In this document: piece after piece, positions 56,653 to 64,000 of the stretch
Position numbering within the stretch: the stretch's first letter is position 1
Layout of the letters: each line of letters starts with the position of its first letter
DNA from: Bacillus fungorum
GTDB lineage: Bacteria; Bacillota; Bacilli; Bacillales; Bacillaceae_G
Reading direction: 5' to 3'
NCBI RefSeq assembly: GCF_002746455.1
Contig: NZ_NWUW01000006.1
Coordinates: forward strand, 186,001 to 250,000
Length of the DNA stretch: 64,000 nucleotides
Position numbers and translations under genes: made by a program
The notes under the pieces: model-generated
What the model was told of the DNA's origin: nothing
The model's database searches: none
The model's input: only the letters and a program-made list of their open reading frames with translations

Positions 56653-57586
56653 TATCTAAAATTTGTTTTGCGATTTCATCGATTAGCATATCTTTTCCGA
56701 TTGGATTGAATGCTTTTGTATTGAAGACTTCATTTGATACTTCATATACGTGATTGTTTTTTACTGCTTTATTGTCTTTCCAAACGGCACTGTTTTTATA
56801 GTCTTCGTACACTTTATCAGCTTCTCCGCCGAAGTTTACAACGAACATTTGGTCAGGTTGGAATGCAACAAGACCTTCTAGCGATACTTGTGCCATCGTT
56901 TGTTTTAAATCTGTGCCTTTTGTTGCTGGAAGTTTTAAGTCGTTAAAGATGATGTCACCGTATCCGAAGCTACCGTACACACGGAAGTTTTGTGGTGTAA
57001 CTGCAACGAACATAAAGTTTTCATCTTTTGTTTTCTCTTTAATCTTTTTAGATAAAGAGTCTGCTTTTTTATCGTAGTCTGCAATCCATTTGTCTGCTTT
57101 CTTTTCTTCGTCAAATAGTTTACCTACTTCTTTAAACTTACCACGCCAGTCTTCTAAGTTTGTTTCTAGAACTACTGTCGGTGCAACCTTTTCTAATTGA
57201 TCATAAATCTTCAATTGACGATTATTTAAAAGAATTAAGTCTGGTTTTAAAGCAGTAACAGCTTCTAAATCAACTTTAGGTGCCCAGTACCAACCTACTG
57301 CCTTTACTCCATCTAGTTTGTCTGTTAAATGCTTTTGGATTTTATCTTTATATGTATTTGCTGTACCAACAGGTTTGTGTCCAAGAAGTAATAATTCTTC
57401 TGTTGATCCAGATAAGTCAACAATTCTCTTTGGATTGACTGGAATTGTAGTTTCTCCTTTAGCATGTTTTACAACTTTTGTTTTCGGTTGTTCTTTTGTT
57501 TTTGTTTCTTCTTTTTGAGAAGAACAGCCAACGATAGAAAGAACAACTAGCATAATAGTAAATAAAATAAATAGCTTACGTTTCAT
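56642..57586 (-). CDS. Siderophore-binding lipoprotein of an iron ABC transporter
   Basis: The 314-aa protein has a lipoprotein signal with Cys21 (SIVGCSS), a Lys/Glu-rich linker and a periplasmic-binding-protein class III fold (RIVDLSGSTEELLLLGHKPVG, APKVDLEAVTALKPDLILLN). It captures ferric siderophore for a permease encoded elsewhere; the siderophore cannot be told. No permease genes are adjacent. The Fur box at its promoter shows iron control. It separates bofC from ruvA, which are adjacent in B. subtilis. Confidence 0.9.
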   Translation of the reverse strand: MKRKLFILFTIMLVVLSIVGCSSQKEETKTKEQPKTKVVKHAKGETTIPVNPKRIVDLSGSTEELLLLGHKPVGTANTYKDKIQKHLTDKLDGVKAVGWYWAPKVDLEAVTALKPDLILLNNRQLKIYDQLEKVAPTVVLETNLEDWRGKFKEVGKLFDEEKKADKWIADYDKKADSLSKKIKEKTKDENFMFVAVTPQNFRVYGSFGYGDIIFNDLKLPATKGTDLKQTMAQVSLEGLVAFQPDQMFVVNFGGEADKVYEDYKNSAVWKDNKAVKNNHVYEVSNEVFNTKAFNPIGKDMLIDEIAKQILDKNK

Positions 57587-57610
57587 CCTGATGTAACCCC
57601 TTTAATTAAT

Positions 57611-57664
57611 ATTGATAATCATTATCGACATATGTATATTAATGTCCTTCATACTTTCTGTCAA
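57611..57664 (-). promoter_or_regulatory. Fur-controlled promoter of the siderophore-binding gene
   Basis: On the minus strand TTGACA (57664-57659), 17 nt, TAATAT (57641-57636) form a strong promoter. TGATAATCATTATCG (57613-57627) matches the 7-1-7 Fur box with one mismatch and covers the expected start site. Confidence 0.85.
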
Positions 57665-57774
57665 TGGAAAATAACAGAAGCTTCAAATAGAGAACATTTG
57701 TTGGGGTAGTCTCGCTTTTCTATCATTAAATATGTTAAAATGGAATACATGATTTAAGAGGGAGAGATCGTATT

Positions 57775-58392
57775 TTGTTTGAATATGTTACAGGTTACGT
57801 GGAGTATGTAGGACCGGAATATGTTGTAATTGACCATAATGGAATTGGTTATCAAATTTTCACACCGAATCCGTATGTATTTCAAAGAAGTAAGCAAGAA
57901 ATCCGTGTCTATACATATCATTATGTGAGAGAAGATATTATGGCACTTTACGGGTTTAAAACACGTGAAGAGCGTTTATTATTTACAAAGTTGTTAGGTG
58001 TGTCTGGCATTGGACCAAAAGGCGCTCTTGCAATATTAGCTTCTGGTCAAACAGGACAGGTCGTTCAAGCGATTGAACATGAAGATGAGAAGTTTTTAGT
58101 GAAATTCCCGGGTGTCGGAAAGAAAACAGCGCGCCAAATGATTTTAGATTTAAAAGGAAAACTAGCGGATGTCGTACCAGATGCATTTGTTGATTTATTC
58201 TCAGACACAGAACGTTTTGATGAGAAGAAAGGTTCCTCAGCTGAGCTTGATGAGGCGCTGGAAGCTCTGCGCGCACTTGGATACGCAGAACGAGAAGTTT
58301 CTCGCGTTGTACCAGAGTTATTAAAAGAATCATTAACGACGGATCAGTATATTAAAAAGGCGCTTAGTCTTTTACTAAATGGTAAGAGGTGA
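57775..58392 (+). CDS. ruvA: RuvA, Holliday junction binding protein
   Basis: RuvA binds Holliday junctions and loads RuvB. The 205-aa protein has the N-terminal OB fold, the two helix-hairpin-helix motifs ([15 protein letters not shown] near 72 and [15 protein letters not shown] near 108) and the C-terminal RuvB-binding domain. The start is TTG 57775 after GAGGGAGAG. Confidence 0.95.
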   Translation: MFEYVTGYVEYVGPEYVVIDHNGIGYQIFTPNPYVFQRSKQEIRVYTYHYVREDIMALYGFKTREERLLFTKLLGVSGIGPKGALAILASGQTGQVVQAIEHEDEKFLVKFPGVGKKTARQMILDLKGKLADVVPDAFVDLFSDTERFDEKKGSSAELDEALEALRALGYAEREVSRVVPELLKESLTTDQYIKKALSLLLNGKR

Positions 58393-58397
58393 GTATA

Positions 58398-59399
58398 ATG
58401 GACGAACGTCTCCTTTCAGGGGAATCTGCATATGAAGATGCGGATTTAGAATATTCATTGCGGCCACAGACGCTCCGTCAGTATATTGGCCAAGATAAAG
58501 CGAAACATAATTTAGAGGTGTTTATTGAAGCGGCGAAAATGCGCGAAGAAACGTTAGATCACGTGCTTCTATATGGACCGCCAGGACTTGGTAAAACGAC
58601 GCTTGCGAATATTATTGCTAATGAAATGGGCGTTAATGTTAGAACAACTTCAGGCCCAGCAATTGAAAGACCAGGAGATTTAGCAGCTGTATTAACAGCG
58701 CTTCAGCCAGGGGATGTATTATTTATTGATGAAATTCATCGTTTGCATAGATCAATTGAAGAAGTACTATATCCTGCGATGGAAGATTTCTGCCTTGATA
58801 TTGTAATTGGAAAAGGACCATCAGCACGATCTGTACGTTTAGACTTACCGCCATTTACATTAGTTGGAGCAACGACACGTGCGGGAGCATTATCAGCACC
58901 GCTTCGTGACCGTTTCGGTGTACTTTCAAGATTAGAGTATTACACAGTAGATCAGCTTTCTGCGATTGTTGAACGTACAGCAGAAGTATTCGAAGTTGAA
59001 ATTGATTCGTTAGCCGCACTAGAAATTGCAAGACGTGCTCGTGGTACACCTCGTATTGCAAATCGTTTATTACGACGTGTACGAGATTTCGCACAAGTTC
59101 GTGGTAACGGAACAGTTACAATGGAAATTACACAAATGGCGTTAGAACTACTGCAAGTAGATAAATTAGGTCTAGATCATATCGATCATAAATTATTGCT
59201 TGGTATTATTGAGAAATTCCGTGGTGGCCCAGTCGGGTTAGAAACAGTTTCGGCAACAATTGGAGAGGAATCTCATACGATTGAAGATGTATATGAGCCA
59301 TATTTATTACAAATTGGCTTTTTACAACGAACGCCAAGGGGCCGAATCGTAACGCCGCTTGCATATGAGCATTTCGGAATGGAGATGCCAAAAGTATGA
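58398..59399 (+). CDS. ruvB: RuvB, Holliday junction branch-migration helicase
   Basis: RuvB is the AAA+ motor of branch migration. The 333-aa protein has Walker [10 protein letters not shown] at 60-68, Walker B FIDEIHR, sensor GATTRAG and a C-terminal winged helix ([13 protein letters not shown]). ATG 58398 is 5 nt after the ruvA stop with AGAGGTGAG upstream; an in-frame GTG at 58389 is less likely. Confidence 0.96.
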   Translation: MDERLLSGESAYEDADLEYSLRPQTLRQYIGQDKAKHNLEVFIEAAKMREETLDHVLLYGPPGLGKTTLANIIANEMGVNVRTTSGPAIERPGDLAAVLTALQPGDVLFIDEIHRLHRSIEEVLYPAMEDFCLDIVIGKGPSARSVRLDLPPFTLVGATTRAGALSAPLRDRFGVLSRLEYYTVDQLSAIVERTAEVFEVEIDSLAALEIARRARGTPRIANRLLRRVRDFAQVRGNGTVTMEITQMALELLQVDKLGLDHIDHKLLLGIIEKFRGGPVGLETVSATIGEESHTIEDVYEPYLLQIGFLQRTPRGRIVTPLAYEHFGMEMPKV

Positions 59400-59596
59400 C
59401 GGAGATTCCAAAATTGCTTATTACAGCAGGTATCTTACTTATCGTTGTTGGATTAGCTTGGAAGTTCATTGGAAGGCTTCCAGGCGATATTTTTGTCAAA
59501 AAAGGAAACGTTACCTTTTATTTTCCTATCATTACATGTATTGTGTTAAGTATTGTATTATCTTTTATTATGTATATAATAAATCGATTCAAATAA
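59396..59596 (+). CDS. DUF2905 small membrane protein
   Basis: The 66-aa protein has two membrane spans (about 7-25 and 42-62) around the conserved [17 protein letters not shown] loop of DUF2905. Function is unknown. It overlaps the ruvB stop by four bases (ATGA) and lies before queA, a common arrangement in Firmicutes. Confidence 0.88.
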   Translation: MTEIPKLLITAGILLIVVGLAWKFIGRLPGDIFVKKGNVTFYFPIITCIVLSIVLSFIMYIINRFK

Positions 59597-59615
59597 GAAA
59601 TAGGTGGATATAGTT

Positions 59616-60668
59616 ATGGATATAAATCTGTTTGATTTTCATTTACCAGAAGAACTTATTGCACAAGTCCCATTAGAAGAGCGTGAAACATCAAGATTAA
59701 TGGTGTTAGACCGTGAAACAGGGGATATTGAGCATAAACATTTTACGGACATTCTTTCTTACTTACATGAGGGAGATTGCTTAGTTTTAAATGAAACGAA
59801 AGTAATGCCTGCTCGTTTGCACGGTGTGAAAGAAGATACAGGCGCACACATTGAAGTACTTCTTCTAAAGCAAGAGGAAGGCGATAAGTGGGAAACGCTT
59901 GTTAAGCCGGCGAAACGTGTAAAAGAAGGAACTATTATCTCTTTTGGCGAAGGGAAATTAAAAGCAACTTGCATTGGAACTGCAGATCAAGGTGGACGTC
60001 AGCTTGAATTTTCATATGACGGCATCTTCTATGAAATTTTAGATGAACTTGGGGAAATGCCACTTCCTCCATATATTAAAGAGACGCTAGAAGATCGCGA
60101 TCGCTATCAAACAGTATATGCGAAAGAAATTGGCTCAGCAGCAGCGCCGACTGCAGGACTTCACTTCACAGAAGAGTTACTGGAGAAGTTAAAACAAAAA
60201 GGCGTTGAGTTAGCATTTATTACACTTCACGTAGGGCTTGGAACATTTAGACCAGTTTCTGCCGATACGATTGAAGAACACCATATGCACGCAGAATATT
60301 ACCATATGTCTGAAGAGACAGCGGCATTATTAAATCGTGTGAAAGAGAATGGTGGGCGTATTATTACGGTAGGTACGACATCAACTCGTACGTTAGAAAC
60401 AATTGCGACAGATCATGATGGCAAGCTTTGTGCTGCTTCTGGCTGGACAGATATTTTTATGTACCCAGGTTATGAATTTAAAGCAATTGATGGTTTAATT
60501 ACAAACTTCCATTTACCGAAATCAACATTAATTATGCTTGTAAGTGCATTTGCAAATAGAGATAATGTACTTCATGCTTATAATGAAGCAGTAAAAGAAA
60601 AATATCGTTTCTTTAGCTTCGGTGATGCAATGTTCGTTGCATCTCACGCTAAAATAGGAAACAAATAA
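59616..60668 (+). CDS. queA: QueA, SAM:tRNA ribosyltransferase-isomerase
   Basis: QueA converts preQ1 in tRNA to epoxyqueuosine using the ribosyl group of SAM. The 350-aa enzyme has the family segments [29 protein letters not shown] and [15 protein letters not shown]. The frame is open from GTG 59604, but ATG 59616 after AGGTGGA begins the conserved MDINLFDF. Confidence 0.95.
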   Translation: MDINLFDFHLPEELIAQVPLEERETSRLMVLDRETGDIEHKHFTDILSYLHEGDCLVLNETKVMPARLHGVKEDTGAHIEVLLLKQEEGDKWETLVKPAKRVKEGTIISFGEGKLKATCIGTADQGGRQLEFSYDGIFYEILDELGEMPLPPYIKETLEDRDRYQTVYAKEIGSAAAPTAGLHFTEELLEKLKQKGVELAFITLHVGLGTFRPVSADTIEEHHMHAEYYHMSEETAALLNRVKENGGRIITVGTTSTRTLETIATDHDGKLCAASGWTDIFMYPGYEFKAIDGLITNFHLPKSTLIMLVSAFANRDNVLHAYNEAVKEKYRFFSFGDAMFVASHAKIGNK

Positions 60669-60677
60669 AAGGAGTAA

Positions 60678-61820
<1,143 letters not shown>

Positions 61821-61847
61821 TACATAATTTAAAAGGAGGAACAAAAG

Positions 61848-62108
61848 ATGAATCCAGGTATGATGAATATCGTTATGATCGTTGCGATGTTTGCGATTTT
61901 CTATTTCTTATTAATTCGCCCGCAACAAAAACGTCAAAAAGCAGTTGCTCAAATGCAAAGTGAGTTAGCAAAAGGTGATGCTATCGTAACAATCGGTGGT
62001 TTACACGGTACAATCGAATCAGTAGATGATACGAAAATCGTTATTAAATCTGGTGGTTCACACTTAACTTTCGATCGCAATGCGATTCGCGAAGTTGTGA
62101 AAAACTAA
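61848..62108 (+). CDS. yajC: YajC, Sec translocon accessory subunit
   Basis: The 86-aa protein has one N-terminal membrane span (about 4-22) followed by the YajC pattern LIRPQQKRQK and GDAIVTIGGLHGTIESVDD. It associates with SecDF. AAGGAGGAAC precedes the ATG, 27 nt after tgt, so queA-tgt-yajC is one unit as in many bacteria. Confidence 0.95.
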   Translation: MNPGMMNIVMIVAMFAIFYFLLIRPQQKRQKAVAQMQSELAKGDAIVTIGGLHGTIESVDDTKIVIKSGGSHLTFDRNAIREVVKN

Positions 62109-62112
62109 TGAG

Positions 62113-62147
62113 GAAGGCCCTGCAGGAAATGTGCAGGGCCTTTTTTA
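62113..62147. terminator. Terminator after yajC
   Basis: AAGGCCCTGCA and TGCAGGGCCTT pair around GGAAATG, then T run; it lies between converging genes. Confidence 0.88.
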
Positions 62148-62528
62148 GTTATTTTGTTTTGACATATTTACACCGAAAATACCACCGAGTGTACTCGCGC
62201 CCATTAATGCTAATTGATAAAGTAACTGTGAGTTCGATAAAGTTTGAGAGAAGCCTAAATAGTTAACTAGAAAAACAAGTATAGTGAATGTCATTCCTGT
62301 TGTGAAGCCTACTAGCCAACCTTTTCCTTGAGCTTTTTTGCCGGCAGTAAACCCAGATATAAGCATAGATAAAAGAGCTAGTATAAAAATAGTGACGGCT
62401 AATGTCCCTTCATTCATATCTGTAAATTTCAATAAAAGAGCCATAACCATGCTAATAATTGTTGCGAGAATTAATAAGGTAACGACACCGAATCCGATTG
62501 CAGTTGATAATTTTTTCGTTCCATCCAT
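62145..62528 (-). CDS. TIGR04086-family membrane protein (YrzE-like)
   Basis: The 127-aa protein has four membrane spans and the conserved FTAGKKAQGKGWLVGFTTG turn of the TIGR04086 family. Function is unknown. It corresponds in place to B. subtilis yrzE, next to yajC. AAGGGGGAATG precedes the ATG. The first residues (MDGTKKLSTA) are cytoplasmic. Confidence 0.85.
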   Translation of the reverse strand: MDGTKKLSTAIGFGVVTLLILATIISMVMALLLKFTDMNEGTLAVTIFILALLSMLISGFTAGKKAQGKGWLVGFTTGMTFTILVFLVNYLGFSQTLSNSQLLYQLALMGASTLGGIFGVNMSKQNN

Positions 62529-62631
62529 TTATACATTCCCCCTTTTTAATACAAGCATATTTTCCTTTTGCTGAAGTTAGACTAGTTTCTTTTTTAAAGG
62601 GGAGTCTATAGATAAAAAAGGAGATGTAGAA

Positions 62632-63279
62632 ATGGAATGGGTATCAATCATTGGCCGGACGATGCTTTTGTATATCATCATCTTAATTATTTTTCGTCTT
62701 ATGGGTAAACGTGAAATTGGAGAGCTAAGTGTATTAGATTTAGTCGTATTCATTATGCTTGGCGAAATGGCTGTAGTCGCAATTGAAAATACCGACAAAT
62801 CACTTTGGCACCAATTAGTTCCGATGACTTTTCTTATGTGTATACAAATCATTTTGTCAGTTATTTCATTAAAGTTTCAACGGTTTCGGCATTTAATAGA
62901 AGGTGAGCCGGCTATTCTTGTAAATGCGGGAAAGATTGATGAAAAGAAGATGAGAAAGCAACGTTATAATATAGATGACTTAATGATGCAGTTGAGGGAG
63001 CAAGGAGTTGGAGATATCCGAGATGTAGCATACGCTATTTTAGAACCATCTGGGAAGTTATCTGTCTTTCAAAAACAAAAAGGTAAACAGGATGCATTGC
63101 AGTTTACTCTTCCTCTTATTATTGATGGAGAAATTCAATCTAATCATTTACAAATGATTGAGCATACAGATGAATGGCTTATTGAGAAATTAAAAAACTT
63201 AGGTTATAACGATACAACACAAATTTTATACTGTAGCTTTCAAAATGGACAATTTTTTGTTGATTTGAAAGAAAACTAG
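62632..63279 (+). CDS. DUF421 membrane protein (YrbG-like)
   Basis: The 215-aa protein has three N-terminal spans (LLYIIILIIFRLMGKREIGELSVLDLVVFIMLGEMA) and the cytoplasmic DUF421 domain (EGEPAILVNAGKIDEKKMRKQRYNIDDLMMQLREQGV). Related YetF-type proteins affect spore and membrane traits; no reaction is known. AAGGAGATG precedes the ATG. Synteny with B. subtilis yrbG before spoVB is kept, but here spoVB faces it. Confidence 0.88.
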   Translation: MEWVSIIGRTMLLYIIILIIFRLMGKREIGELSVLDLVVFIMLGEMAVVAIENTDKSLWHQLVPMTFLMCIQIILSVISLKFQRFRHLIEGEPAILVNAGKIDEKKMRKQRYNIDDLMMQLREQGVGDIRDVAYAILEPSGKLSVFQKQKGKQDALQFTLPLIIDGEIQSNHLQMIEHTDEWLIEKLKNLGYNDTTQILYCSFQNGQFFVDLKEN

Positions 63280-63314
63280 AGGCTGACTATATGAAATAGT
63301 AAGCCTGTTTATTT
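63279..63314. terminator. Terminator between the DUF421 gene and spoVB
   Basis: AGGCT plus ACTAT pair with ATAGT plus AGCCT with one mismatch around ATGAA; T-rich sequence lies on both sides, so it may serve both genes. Confidence 0.7.
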
Positions 63315-64000
63315 CAAAAATGAAAGTTTTCGAATGATAGGGAGACGACTTAACTCTTCTTTTCGAATGAGCTTGAAAATGAAAAGGAGCACAATATAAA
63401 CGAGTGTTGTTAAAGTGATTTCCCATAATGTTTGTACGCCAAGTGAATGAGAGAAAATCATATACTTATGAAGGTAAAAGCCGAAGGAGCCTGCAATACC
63501 GATGGCAAGTCCGCCGAAAATGTAGTCTTTTGCGTAAATGGTAAATGTAATTTTCTTTAAAACAGTAGCGTAATGAAGGAATGTTACCGTTACTATATTT
63601 GCTGCAATTGCGAGGGCAACCCCCATCATTTGAAACTCTGGCCTTGAAGCTAGTACAAAAATAACGATTAATTTCACGATTGCGCCAATAAATGTATTCA
63701 TCATGGCAGCTCGTGCTAAGTTTAAAGCTTGTAACACAGAGGTAAGTGGACTTTGGAAATAATGAAATAAAAAACAAGGTGCAAGAAGCTGGATGAATGC
63801 AGTTGCACTATCCGATCCATACATAAGAGTTAAAACAGGAGAAGCAAATACGTATAATATAACGACTGACCACCCACCAGTAATCAATGAGATCCGAAGA
63901 GCTTGTTGTAAGCGGTGTTCCACTAATTTATGTTGTCTTTTGGCCATCGCTTCACTAATAGATGGAACGAGTGCTGTAGAAAGAGCGTATGTAATAAAGG
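63309..64000 (-). CDS. spoVB: SpoVB-type flippase, partial (5' end outside window)
   Basis: The frame stays open to the right edge: codons beyond Met 63947 continue as ALSTALVPSISEAMAKRQ, the conserved MurJ/MATE-like motif of polysaccharide exporters. The visible part (about 230 residues) has at least six membrane spans. SpoVB is a lipid-linked precursor flippase for spore cortex synthesis in B. subtilis, and it follows yrbG there, which supports the name. The start is outside the window. Confidence 0.85.
   Translation of the reverse strand, partial: FITYALSTALVPSISEAMAKRQHKLVEHRLQQALRISLITGGWSVVILYVFASPVLTLMYGSDSATAFIQLLAPCFLFHYFQSPLTSVLQALNLARAAMMNTFIGAIVKLIVIFVLASRPEFQMMGVALAIAANIVTVTFLHYATVLKKITFTIYAKDYIFGGLAIGIAGSFGFYLHKYMIFSHSLGVQTLWEITLTTLVYIVLLFIFKLIRKEELSRLPIIRKLSFLK

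Overview
The window looks like a chromosomal core segment of a Bacillus cereus-group bacterium (B. cereus, B. thuringiensis or B. anthracis type). The evidence is low GC with AT-rich third positions, strong AGGAGG-type ribosome binding sites, many sporulation genes, and gene order that follows the B. subtilis ysoA-tig-clpX-lon-hem-valS-mre-min-spo0B-obg-nad-safA-ruv-tgt-spoVB region. Two copies of what I recognise as the group-specific repeat bcr1, with TTTAT-type flanks, support the assignment. No rRNA, tRNA, prophage, insertion sequence or CRISPR array was seen.

Layout. 1-9.7 kb: two small membrane proteins, then proteostasis genes (ysoA, tig, clpX, lonB, lonA) and the GTPase engB. 9.7-10.7 kb: peroxide-sensing ohrR-ohrA on the minus strand. 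11-17.2 kb: the hemAXCDBL tetrapyrrole operon behind a perfect Per box. 17.3-19.9 kb: spoVID and ysxE, a bcr1 element and a valine T-box leader. 19.9-26.6 kb: valS, folC, spoIIB, maf, radC. 26.7-32.5 kb: shape and division genes mreBCD-minCD, then the sporulation pair spoIVFA-spoIVFB. 32.5-37 kb: rng, the ribosomal genes rplU-prp-rpmA with an L21 leader, spo0B, obg. 37-43.6 kb: a Bce-type peptide-sensing module (response regulator, intramembrane-sensing kinase, one ATPase, two paralogous permeases) between obg and pheA. 43.7-50.7 kb: pheA, a MOSC protein, and the NAD cluster nadR-nadS / nadB-nadC-nadA sharing one operator. 50.8-54.2 kb: second bcr1, repeat-rich safA, a CoxA-like lipoprotein and a membrane protein. 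54.3-56 kb: an unidentified structured RNA locus, an ArsR-type regulator and an EamA exporter. 56-64 kb: bofC, a Fur-box siderophore-binding lipoprotein, ruvAB, a DUF2905 protein, queA-tgt-yajC, a YrzE-like protein, a DUF421 protein and a spoVB gene running off the right edge.

How it works together. Most genes are housekeeping (protein quality control, heme, NAD, shape, recombination, tRNA modification). Sporulation genes carry recognisable sigma-E or sigma-F/G promoters (lonB, spoVID, spoIVFA, safA, bofC). Stress and nutrient responses are readable in the DNA: OhrR, PerR, Fur, NiaR and BceR-type operators, a T-box and an L21 leader. The accessory parts are the Bce-type module, the ArsR/EamA pair, the siderophore-binding gene and the bcr1 copies. 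The item least explained by known families is the promoter-structured-RNA-terminator locus at about 54.35-54.55 kb.
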